From: an archaeon
GTDB lineage: Archaea; B1Sed10-29; JAJSAI01
Assembly: GCA_024274695.1 (NCBI GenBank)
Contig: JAJSAI010000030.1
Location: 1 to 21,515, forward strand
Direction of reading: 5' to 3'
Length of the DNA: 21,515 nt
The translations under genes were made by a program, and so were the position numbers. Positions 7,000-13,447 of the stretch are shown piece after piece; the stretch's first letter is position 1, and every line of letters starts with the position of its first letter. Under the pieces are notes generated by a model. It was not told the origin of the DNA. It saw only the letters and a list, made by a program, of their open reading frames with translations, and did no database searches.

Positions 7000-7215
7000 A
7001 TGAGCCACCCGAGAAGGCACAAGACAATATGGAAAACGGGCGACAGCCCGATAAAAGACAAGGACAGGAAAGTAGAGCACGAGGCCGTCTCAACACGCTT
7101 AAGAATAGGGAAAAAGAGGATATTCGGATGGACGTTTGAAGAGCTTCTTGAAAGAGCGAGGAGAGCGGTCAAAAGAAAGAAGAGCTTGTACGACGAGAAC
7201 CTTGAAAAGGAATGA
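7000..7215 (+). CDS. small basic protein of unknown function (71 aa)
   Basis: Not recognised. It is strongly basic with Arg, Lys and His spread along the whole chain (PRRHKTIWKTG at the start, RLRIGKKRIFGW in the middle, ERARRAVKRKKSLYDE near the end), which suggests binding to nucleic acid or to an acidic partner. The C-terminal third is a likely amphipathic helix starting at TFEELLERARRAV. There is no Cys, no metal motif and no membrane segment. A GAGGAGG ribosome site lies before ATG 7000 and a TATA-like box at 6969-6979 about 26 nt upstream. It is followed after 6 nt by the C39/BtrH-like gene, so the two probably form one operon. Confidence 0.68.
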   Translation: MSHPRRHKTIWKTGDSPIKDKDRKVEHEAVSTRLRIGKKRIFGWTFEELLERARRAVKRKKSLYDENLEKE

Positions 7216-7221
7216 TGCAGG

Positions 7222-8223
7222 ATGATGGACAACATCCCAATGGACATGGGCCTTGACAGAAGCTACTCCTGCAGCCTGAGAGCACTGACTGCATTCCACG
7301 GGAAAAACTATCCAAGATGGTACTCGTCAGCAGTAGCAGGATTCCACACCAACTTCTACTACTACGAAGGAGAAGAGGGGTTCGCGTACTCTTTCTGCAC
7401 GCCCGAGAAAGTGCTGGCCGGGATCACAAAAGCCCTGGACTGGCTCGGGTTCGAGAACAAGTTCGTTAAGGGCCTTGACTGGCTTGAAAGCTGGGAAGTC
7501 CTGAAAACCGCTTCAGAACAGAAGACTCCTGTCATGATAGGGCCCGTGAACGCCGAACTGCTTTCCAGGAGCGGAAAAGGATTTGACTACTACGCGATAG
7601 TAGCGGGAGTCACCTCCAAAGAAGTCGTGCTAAAAGAGCCTGTCGGAATGAACAACAGCAGGATACCCGTGGACGAGTTCAGGGCCGCCTGGAAAGAAAA
7701 AACACTGTTCTCAAAAGAGGCCTTCAGCAACCCCATGGTGATAGTGAAAAGGAGGACCGCACCGAAATCAGAAGAAAGAACCCTGTGCTCTCAGGCCCTG
7801 AAGGAACTGGCTAAAGACTACTACACTCAGAACAAAAAAGAAGCGGAGCACGGCACGGTATTCTCAGGAAGAAAGGCCCTGGAAGAACTTGCTGGGATGA
7901 TCTCCGGAGGGAGCAAGAAGACGGTCATCAACAACCTCAGAGAGAGCCTGGAGTGGAACAGGAACGCGGGGAACGTGACAAGGTACGAGAACAGTCTGTT
8001 TATAGGATACGCTAGAAAATTCTGGGACACTGAAGAGATGAAGGAACTGAACAGGACCGCGAGCGCCCTGTCAGAAGCCTGGCTCAAGGCAGAGCAGGCG
8101 CTGGAAAGGATAGTGAAAGGAGACAAAAAAGCAAGAGGAGAAGCAGCGCACGCTCTTGAAGAAGTAATGGAAAAAGAGGATGCAGTAAAAGAGAAACTGC
8201 TCAAGATCACGTCAGGCCTCTAG
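7222..8223 (+). CDS. BtrH/C39-peptidase-like protein with helical C-terminal region
   Basis: The first 160 residues resemble the papain-like fold of C39 peptidases and the N-terminal domain of butirosin biosynthesis protein H. A candidate nucleophile Cys17 sits at the start of a helix (SYSCSLRALTAF), a segment TPVMIGPVNAELL leads to the core strand FDYYAIVAG, and then VVLKEP stands where the family has an Asp-Pro. The catalytic histidine expected just before that core strand appears to be Tyr123, so the usual triad is not obvious. The rest, about 185-333, is nearly all charged helix and could be a bundle like the DUF4872 region. Cytoplasmic, no signal peptide. It follows a small basic gene and ends with TAG. 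The fold is inferred from pattern only; it may be a binding or acyl-transfer protein. Confidence 0.62.
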   Translation: MMDNIPMDMGLDRSYSCSLRALTAFHGKNYPRWYSSAVAGFHTNFYYYEGEEGFAYSFCTPEKVLAGITKALDWLGFENKFVKGLDWLESWEVLKTASEQKTPVMIGPVNAELLSRSGKGFDYYAIVAGVTSKEVVLKEPVGMNNSRIPVDEFRAAWKEKTLFSKEAFSNPMVIVKRRTAPKSEERTLCSQALKELAKDYYTQNKKEAEHGTVFSGRKALEELAGMISGGSKKTVINNLRESLEWNRNAGNVTRYENSLFIGYARKFWDTEEMKELNRTASALSEAWLKAEQALERIVKGDKKARGEAAHALEEVMEKEDAVKEKLLKITSGL

Positions 8224-8229
8224 CAAAAC

Positions 8230-8239
8230 GTTTATAATT
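8230..8239 (+). promoter_or_regulatory. TATA box for the AMP-salvage operon
   Basis: GTTTATAATT, centred about 27 nt before ATG 8262, with no ribosome site between, so the first gene is probably leaderless. Confidence 0.65.
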
Positions 8240-8261
8240 AATCCAGACTTTCTTATTTTGT

Positions 8262-9125
8262 ATGAGCCTAAGGACCGTGAAAAAGACCGCCGAGAGCATA
8301 AGAAGGCTTGAGATACAAGGGGCCAAAAACATTGCTAAAGCCGCAGTAAAAGCCCTGAAAAAAGTGAAAGAAACGGAGTACAGTGAAGCGGCTTACATTC
8401 TCACAGAGGCCAGGCCCACAGAGCCCATGCTCAGGAACATCCTGAACTACATCTCCCACAAGATGGACGAAGGGTACTCCCTCAAAGAATCAATATCCTT
8501 TGCCACTGACCTCATGAACGCGTCCGAGAAGAGGATAATAGAAGTCGGCAAAGAAAAGATATTCAACAACTACAGGATACTGACCCACTGTCATTCCAGC
8601 ACGGTCATGAGCATACTCAAGAGAGCGTGGGCAGAAGGAAAACGGTTTGAAGTGTTCGCGTGCGAGGCAAGGCCCTTGTACCAGGGGAGGATTACAGCGA
8701 GAGAACTCGTCAAGGCTGGAATACCCGTGACACTCATAGTAGACTCTGCCGCCAGGTACTACATGAACGACTTTGACCTTGTCCTCGTGGGAGGAGACGC
8801 GTTCACCGCAGAGGGATACCTTGTGAACAAAATAGGCACCAGCATGATAGCCCTGGCCGCGCATGAAGCGCTAACAGAATTCGCGACGGCCATTGAACTC
8901 CTCAAGTACGATCCCGTAACAGGAAAAGGAAAGCCAGAACCTATTGAGGAAAGGAACCCGAAGGAAGTGTGGGAAAAGCCTCCGAAGAACGTCAGGATAA
9001 AGAACCCTGCTTTTGATGTTACACCCCCTGACTACATTGACTTCGTGATAACAGACGCGGGGATCACCAACCCGTTCAACGTGCAGCAGCTCGCGAGAGA
9101 AAACTACCCCTGGATGGCAAAGTGA
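8262..9125 (+). CDS. ribose-1,5-bisphosphate isomerase (eIF2B-like family)
   Basis: Converts ribose 1,5-bisphosphate to ribulose 1,5-bisphosphate in archaeal AMP/NMP salvage. The protein (287 residues) belongs to the eIF2B-alpha/MtnA superfamily; the catalytic pair of the archaeal isomerase is visible as Cys110 (THCHSSTV) and Asp179 (LVGGDAF), with CEARPLYQG at 134-142 and the phosphate-site NKIGT near 189-193. The Cys-to-Asp spacing of 69 residues equals that of the Thermococcus enzyme (133 and 202), as I recall it. This separates it from true eIF2B regulatory subunits. A TATA-like box at 8230-8239 lies about 27 nt before the ATG. DUF1805 and AMP phosphorylase genes follow in the same direction, which strongly supports the assignment. 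Confidence 0.93.
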   Translation: MSLRTVKKTAESIRRLEIQGAKNIAKAAVKALKKVKETEYSEAAYILTEARPTEPMLRNILNYISHKMDEGYSLKESISFATDLMNASEKRIIEVGKEKIFNNYRILTHCHSSTVMSILKRAWAEGKRFEVFACEARPLYQGRITARELVKAGIPVTLIVDSAARYYMNDFDLVLVGGDAFTAEGYLVNKIGTSMIALAAHEALTEFATAIELLKYDPVTGKGKPEPIEERNPKEVWEKPPKNVRIKNPAFDVTPPDYIDFVITDAGITNPFNVQQLARENYPWMAK

Positions 9126-9131
9126 GGGAAC

Positions 9132-9422
9132 ATGGAGACAGAGATAATAGAAACAAAAAAAGGCGCTGCCCTCGGGATAAAGATAATGCTGAGGAAAGCC
9201 CCTCTCCTCATAATACGCGCTGAAAAAGGGTACCTGGCGTGCGGTTACTTCAATCCCAACACGATAGAACTCCTGGAAGACAGGGCAGCGATAATCCCGC
9301 ACGTCTCAAGCTTTGAGGAAATGCTCTCCAAAAAACCCTCTTACGTGAGCAGGGAAGCCAGAAAGCTCGGGGCAAGGCTTAACATGACAGGGAGGGAAAT
9401 ACTTGAAATATTCACAGGATAG
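9132..9422 (+). CDS. DUF1805 family protein
   Basis: A 96-residue protein with the DUF1805 pattern: a first strand pair ending in GAALGIKIML, the strand PLLIIRAEKGYLACGYFNP, then a helix with AAIIPHVSSFEEML. No biochemical function is established for the family. Here it lies 6 nt after the R15P isomerase and 1 nt before AMP phosphorylase, so it is inside the AMP-salvage operon and may affect that pathway, for example as an accessory or metabolite-binding subunit; this is inference from position. It extends about 35 residues past the core with a basic helical tail (YVSREARKLGARLNMTGREIL). Its stop is TAG. Confidence 0.82.
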   Translation: METEIIETKKGAALGIKIMLRKAPLLIIRAEKGYLACGYFNPNTIELLEDRAAIIPHVSSFEEMLSKKPSYVSREARKLGARLNMTGREILEIFTG

Positions 9423-9423
9423 G

Positions 9424-10980
9424 ATGACCCTTGAACTAACCGCCAAGAAAATGGACCTCTTCTCAGGAGGCAAGAAAATAATCGTGCTTAACAGTAAGGA
9501 CGCCGAGTTCTTTGACCTGAAGCCCATGGACAGGGTAAGGGTGTGGCATGATCACAAGAGCGTGATCGCGATAATAGACATTTCAGAAAAGTTCGTGAAA
9601 AAAGGAAGCGCAGGATGCTTTGAAGAAGTTTACAAGTCTCTCGGGCTGAAACAGGGTGACAAGATAAGAATAGAGCCCGTGCCAAAACCGGAAAGCGTGA
9701 GGCTCATCAAGAACAAGATGGACGGGCACGTTCTAACAAGCCAGGAAATTGACATGATAATCAGGGACGTGATGGAAGAAAAGCTTTCGGACATAGAGCT
9801 CACCGCGTTCATGACCAGCGTTTACATAAGAGGCCTTACAGACAACGAGACGGTCAGCCTGACGAAAAGCATAGTAAACTCTGGCACGACACTCAAGCTC
9901 AAGAAGGACATAATCCTGGACAAGCACTGCATAGGAGGAGTCCCCGGGAACAGGACCACCATGCTCATAGTCCCCATAATCGCCGCCTATGGTATGACTA
10001 TACCAAAGACAAGCAGCAGGGCAATAACAAGCCCCGCGGGAACCGCTGACGTGATGGAAGTGCTCGCTCCCGTCTCACTAAAAGAGGACGAGATAGAAAA
10101 AGTGGTGAACAAGGCGAACGGGTGCATAGTATGGGGAGGTGCGGTGAACCTAGCGGCCGCTGACGACAAGCTCATCAGGGTCAGAACACCCCTCAGCCTT
10201 GACCCGCACGGAGTGCTCCTCGCGTCTATCCTGGCCAAGAAAAAAGCGGTGGGCGCGACTCACGTTCTGATAGACATCCCAATAGGACGGGGAGCCAAGG
10301 TACCTGACGAAGAAAGCGCGAGAGAACTGGCCAGAGACTTTATGAGCATAGGCTCACAGCTTGACATGAGCATACACTGTATCATAACTCCAGGGTACGA
10401 TCCCGTGGGAGCAGCAGTAGGGCCCGCACTGGAAGCCAGAGAAATCCTGAGGATACTGTCAGGAGAAAGGGTGAGCCAAGACCTCAGGGACAAAGCAGTC
10501 ATCATGAGCGGTAGGCTCCTGAAAATGAGCGGAAAACTATCGCAAGAAGAAGGAGAGAAGATCGCCGAGAAGATGATCTCCTCAGGAAAGGCCCTCAAAA
10601 AACTTAGGGAGATAATAGAACTCCAAGGAGGAAACCCGAACGTTTCACCCGAGGACATAGAAGTGGGAGAAAAGAAAGTCACAGTAAAAGCCCACAGGAG
10701 CGGCAGGATACACTACATCAACACCAGGTCAATAACCGCGATAGCAAGAGCGGCTGGGGCCCCGAAAACAAAAGGGGCGGGAGTTTACTTGTACATAGAA
10801 AAAGGAGACAAGCTAAAGAAGGGACAGCCCATGTTCACGATCTACGCTGAAAGCGAGCAAAAGCTTGATGTGGCCCTGGACGTCATGCAGAAGATGCCTC
10901 CAGTAGAATTCGAGAAGGTGGTCCTTGAGGAAATGTCCTCAGAGAACGAGTTCAAGCCGTACATGCTCGAATTCCACTAG
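9424..10980 (+). CDS. deoA: AMP (nucleoside-monophosphate) phosphorylase
   Basis: Phosphorolyses AMP, CMP or UMP to base and ribose 1,5-bisphosphate, the first step of archaeal NMP salvage. The 518 residues show the archaeal form: an extra N-terminal beta domain (about 1-85, MDLFSGGKKIIVLN) before the thymidine-phosphorylase fold, the catalytic segment DKHCIGGVPGNRTTML near 166-181, and KTSSRAITSPAGTADVMEVL near 195-214, followed by a C-terminal alpha/beta domain with KAHRSGRIHYIN. I chose ATG 9424, which gives the family N-terminus and lies right after the DUF1805 stop; TTG 9403 would overlap it. It is the last gene of the operon. Its TAG shares the palindrome CTAG with the stop of the convergent amidohydrolase gene. 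Confidence 0.96.
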   Translation: MTLELTAKKMDLFSGGKKIIVLNSKDAEFFDLKPMDRVRVWHDHKSVIAIIDISEKFVKKGSAGCFEEVYKSLGLKQGDKIRIEPVPKPESVRLIKNKMDGHVLTSQEIDMIIRDVMEEKLSDIELTAFMTSVYIRGLTDNETVSLTKSIVNSGTTLKLKKDIILDKHCIGGVPGNRTTMLIVPIIAAYGMTIPKTSSRAITSPAGTADVMEVLAPVSLKEDEIEKVVNKANGCIVWGGAVNLAAADDKLIRVRTPLSLDPHGVLLASILAKKKAVGATHVLIDIPIGRGAKVPDEESARELARDFMSIGSQLDMSIHCIITPGYDPVGAAVGPALEAREILRILSGERVSQDLRDKAVIMSGRLLKMSGKLSQEEGEKIAEKMISSGKALKKLREIIELQGGNPNVSPEDIEVGEKKVTVKAHRSGRIHYINTRSITAIARAAGAPKTKGAGVYLYIEKGDKLKKGQPMFTIYAESEQKLDVALDVMQKMPPVEFEKVVLEEMSSENEFKPYMLEFH

Positions 10981-12065
10981 AACAGGAACTCTCCTCCCAC
11001 CATCACGTGCTCCACACCCCTGTCGCCGAGCAGTATCTGCTTAAGGCTCTTTGCTCGGGACAGGACAAGGTCAGCGTGCCAGCCCTCCTTCACCCTGCCT
11101 GTTCTCGGGATAACTCCTGGAGCGCACATTACATCAAAAACCTTGTGCAAGGGAATCTTCAGGCTGTTGTGCAGGAACCGCGCCTCCTGCTTCAGGTCTG
11201 TTGACGTGTTTATGACCGGCTCATCAGTACCCAACCCCAGACCAACACCTCTTCCCAGGAAAGACCTGACAGGGGGTATCCTGGACCCAACGTTCACGTT
11301 GGCCACGGGACATGTTACAACCCACGATCTCCTATCCCTAAGAATCCTGACGTCCTTTTCGGTCACGTAAGTGCAGTGCACCGCGATAGTGTTCCGAGAG
11401 AAAACCCTTAGGCTGTCAAGGTACTGAACACTCGTCCAACCCTCAAGCCAGGAGGGGACAGGGGCCTCGGCAACGTGCACCTGCAGGCCAGCGTTCCTTT
11501 TCCCTGCCGCGAGCACCACCTTTTCTATCAGGCTCTTGCTCGTTTCCCTCTCGTTCGCAATCCCGTAGTCAGGGGTTACCCTCTCGTACTTTGAAGCTAT
11601 CCTGAAGAGCCTCTCGTTCTCAAGAAACGTTCTCCTGTTTTTTACCGCGATAGCAAGCCTCGCCCGCATTCCCGAGTCAGAGTAAGCTCTCGCGATGGGC
11701 CTGGAGTGAAGGCTCATATTGCACGCCCTGGTTATTCCTTCCAGGAGCATTTTCTTGCAGAACGAGAGAGTATCCCAGTAGAGCTGCTCTCTTGTCACCC
11801 TCTTTTCCAGCCTGAAGAGCTCCTGAAAGTACTCCGGATACCCCTTCCCTATGCCCTTCCCGGCAAAGGAGTGCATGTGAGCGTGCACGTGCGCGTTGCA
11901 GAAGCCGGGGAAGACCGCGTTAGATTGGATCCTCTCGTATCCCCTCGGGCGCAGGAGCTTCCTGGAAACTTCTGTTATGAGCCCGTGCTCAACGAGGACA
12001 GTGCCCTTGAACGGCTTTTCACCTGGAGAGTATACTCTAGCATGGATGACGTACTCCTCTGGCAT
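10977..12065 (-). CDS. amidohydrolase of the MTA/SAH deaminase (TrzA/SsnA) type
   Basis: A metal-dependent hydrolase, probably a cytoplasmic deaminase of a purine nucleoside or related ring such as 5'-methylthioadenosine or S-adenosylhomocysteine. All expected ligands are visible over 362 residues: HxH at 59 and 61 (NAHVHAH), His197 with Glu200 (VHVAE), His230 (AVHCTYV) and Asp281 (GTDEPVINTSTDLKQEARF). The small beta-sandwich formed by both termini is present (start VIHARVYSPGE; end GVEHVMVGGEFLF). The metal site departs slightly from the usual NAHTH with extra histidines (HVHAHMH). It is the last gene of a minus-strand group after the HARP gene (6 nt gap) and converges on AMP phosphorylase. 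Adenine-ring metabolism fits that neighbour, but the substrate is not settled. Confidence 0.85.
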   Translation of the reverse strand: MPEEYVIHARVYSPGEKPFKGTVLVEHGLITEVSRKLLRPRGYERIQSNAVFPGFCNAHVHAHMHSFAGKGIGKGYPEYFQELFRLEKRVTREQLYWDTLSFCKKMLLEGITRACNMSLHSRPIARAYSDSGMRARLAIAVKNRRTFLENERLFRIASKYERVTPDYGIANERETSKSLIEKVVLAAGKRNAGLQVHVAEAPVPSWLEGWTSVQYLDSLRVFSRNTIAVHCTYVTEKDVRILRDRRSWVVTCPVANVNVGSRIPPVRSFLGRGVGLGLGTDEPVINTSTDLKQEARFLHNSLKIPLHKVFDVMCAPGVIPRTGRVKEGWHADLVLSRAKSLKQILLGDRGVEHVMVGGEFLF

Positions 12066-12071
12066 GCAAGA

Positions 12072-12662
12072 TCACTTTTTAATGTATTCCTTCAGTAGCC
12101 GGGGAAAGCTCTCTGCATCAATGAACCTTATCCCCCATTTTTTGGCCCACTCTTTTATCCCCTGGTCCTTGGAAACAACGCCCGCGTTAAGTTCCTTGGC
12201 GAGGAAGAGTATGTCAAGGTCCTCTTTTGAGTCCACGATCCCTTTTCTCATCACGGTCCTGAACTTGTCCCTGAGTTCCCTTATCACGACATCGTCCGGC
12301 CGGTCCACTCCCCTGCTCAGGACCGCTTTTTCAGATTCTCTGAGCGCCTTGTTCATCCGGTTCCTTATCTCCGAAATGTACTCGTAGACGAATTCCGCGG
12401 GCACCATCAGCTCCCTGCGGGACGGGGCCTTCTGAACGAGCCAGGCGTCAAGCTTGCGTATGAGCCTGTCAGAGTATCCTGAGCGTTCAAGCATGGACTT
12501 GAGCTCTTCCCAGACGCTGGGAGGAGTATAGCACGTGATGTTCGCGTCCTTCGCCTTACTGATCAATTTCACAAGGTTTTTCACGTGCTTAACGGTCTCC
12601 CTTTTAGACTGGCCAGGAGCCGTGAACGCGCTGGTGTCAAGCACGAACCGCTGTTTCCTCAT
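12072..12662 (-). CDS. RNA-free ribonuclease P, HARP type (UPF0278, 'RNA ligase partner' PIN protein)
   Basis: A PIN-domain nuclease that matches HARP, the protein-only RNase P first found in Aquifex, which removes 5' leaders from precursor tRNAs. Acidic active-site residues are visible: Asp9 (RFVLDTS), Asp144 and Asp148 (GIVDSKEDLD) and Asp166 (VSKDQG). The helical insert carrying PSRRELMVPAEFVYEY and IRNRMNKALRESEKAV is the HARP-specific part that sets it apart from VapC toxins; length (196) also matches, versus about 130 for VapC. There is no antitoxin gene beside it. A TATA-like box near 12685-12694 lies about 28 nt before the start. Archaea with HARP usually also keep RNA-based RNase P, so it may be a second route. 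Confidence 0.88.
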   Translation of the reverse strand: MRKQRFVLDTSAFTAPGQSKRETVKHVKNLVKLISKAKDANITCYTPPSVWEELKSMLERSGYSDRLIRKLDAWLVQKAPSRRELMVPAEFVYEYISEIRNRMNKALRESEKAVLSRGVDRPDDVVIRELRDKFRTVMRKGIVDSKEDLDILFLAKELNAGVVSKDQGIKEWAKKWGIRFIDAESFPRLLKEYIKK

Positions 12663-12684
12663 GAGAGAACAAAAGGAGGAGAGG

Positions 12685-12694
12685 GTTAAAAAAG
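12685..12694 (-). promoter_or_regulatory. TATA-like box for the HARP gene
   Basis: Reads CTTTTTTAAC on the minus strand, centred about 28 nt before the start codon at 12662, in the gap after the nitroreductase gene. Confidence 0.5.
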
Positions 12695-12710
12695 ATTTGT
12701 CCCTCTTCAG

Positions 12711-13223
12711 TCAGATGATCCACTCAAATAGTTCTTCTGGAGTTTTCCTTTTAGGCCTCTCGGGATTCTCCGCGGGCACGCCTATGGGGATCACGGCAAC
12801 AGGTGTTCCCCCTGCCTTTACCAGTTCTTTTACTCTTGAGGGACTGAAAGCACCTACCCAAACGCTCCCGTACCCCAGGGCGGTCGCAGCCAACTGCGCG
12901 TAGGCTGCTGCTATGGTAGCGTCCTGGACAGCGTACAGTCTCCTCCCCCTTTCACCATACTCTCTCCCGCTTTCCTCAGGAAGGGCTGAAAAGACGAGGA
13001 CCACAGGAGCCTGTGCCACGAAATCCTGGCCGTAGCATGCTTCCGCGAGCTCCCTTCTGACAGCGTCTCTCGTCACCACGTGAACCTCGTACGCCTGAAG
13101 GTTCCCTGCCGAAGGGGCTAACCGCACGGCTTCCAGGATCCGCTCAACATGCTCCCTGGGAACAGGATCCTCTTCAAACTCTCTCACGTAAACCCTTTTT
13201 TCAACCGTTTCAAAGAAGTCCAT
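12711..13223 (-). CDS. nitroreductase-family FMN oxidoreductase
   Basis: A flavin-dependent oxidoreductase, probably a homodimer using NAD(P)H. The 170 residues have the family signature near the start (DFFETVEKRVYVREFEEDPV, with the FMN-binding Arg residues), the segment LEAVRLAPSAGNLQAYEVHV, and the late LGYGSVWVGAF that lines the flavin. ATG 13223 is chosen because it begins the family core and lies 27 nt from a TATA-like tract; a frame extension to 13289 would run through that promoter and into the 5S gene. The natural substrate cannot be predicted; members reduce nitro groups, quinones or dehydrogenate small heterocycles. It heads a minus-strand series with the HARP and amidohydrolase genes, though HARP also has its own promoter-like box. 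Confidence 0.9.
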   Translation of the reverse strand: MDFFETVEKRVYVREFEEDPVPREHVERILEAVRLAPSAGNLQAYEVHVVTRDAVRRELAEACYGQDFVAQAPVVLVFSALPEESGREYGERGRRLYAVQDATIAAAYAQLAATALGYGSVWVGAFSPSRVKELVKAGGTPVAVIPIGVPAENPERPKRKTPEELFEWII

Positions 13224-13245
13224 ACAACAGGAAAAGCACAGAAAC

Positions 13246-13254
13246 TTTTTTAAA
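13246..13254. promoter_or_regulatory. shared TATA-like tract for 5S rRNA (+) and nitroreductase (-)
   Basis: TTTTTTAAA is centred at 13250, 27 nt before the 5S end at 13277 and 27 nt from the nitroreductase start at 13223. It reads as a plausible box in both directions. Confidence 0.55.
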
Positions 13255-13276
13255 CCTGTTGGGAAGAATATTTTAC

Positions 13277-13394
13277 GCTTGGCGGCCACAGCGGGCGGGA
13301 AACACCCGGTCTCTTTCCGAACCCGGAAGTTAAGCCGCCCAGCGATCCTGCGTGTACTGCCCTGTTGGGCGGGAAAGCAGGGACGCTGCCAAGC
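13277..13394 (+). rRNA. rrf: 5S ribosomal RNA
   Basis: A free-standing 5S rRNA of about 118 nt. The terminal stem pairs GCTTGGC at 13277-13283 with GCCAAGC at 13388-13394. Inside are the conserved archaeal 5S segments CCGAACCCGGAAGTTAAGC and CCAGCGAT...GTACTG. No 16S, 23S or tRNA gene lies within the window on either side, so it is transcribed on its own. A TATA-like tract is centred 27 nt before its 5' end and a run of seven T follows 12 nt after the 3' end. Exact ends are estimated from the stem and could differ by a base or two. Confidence 0.95.
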
Positions 13395-13406
13395 ACTTTA
13401 AAAAAC

Positions 13407-13413
13407 TTTTTTT
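13407..13413 (+). terminator. T-run terminator after 5S rRNA
   Basis: Seven T starting 12 nt after the 5S 3' end, the usual archaeal oligo-T stop. Confidence 0.6.
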
Positions 13414-13440
13414 GACAGGAAAACAAAAGGAGAAAGAAGA
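13414..13440 (-). terminator. pyrimidine/T-rich terminator after the TPR protein gene
   Basis: Read on the minus strand, the bases after the TPR stop are rich in T and C (TCTTCTTTCTCCTTTTGTTTTCC in pieces), typical of archaeal termination; it abuts the 5S terminator on the other strand. Confidence 0.45.
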
Positions 13441-13447
13441 GAGGTTT

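Noticed and set aside
12072-12662. VapC-type toxin
   Set aside because: It is too long, has the HARP-specific insert, and no antitoxin gene precedes it.
13224-13289. Longer N-terminus of the nitroreductase
   Set aside because: It would run through the promoter tract and into 5S rRNA, and adds residues outside the family core.
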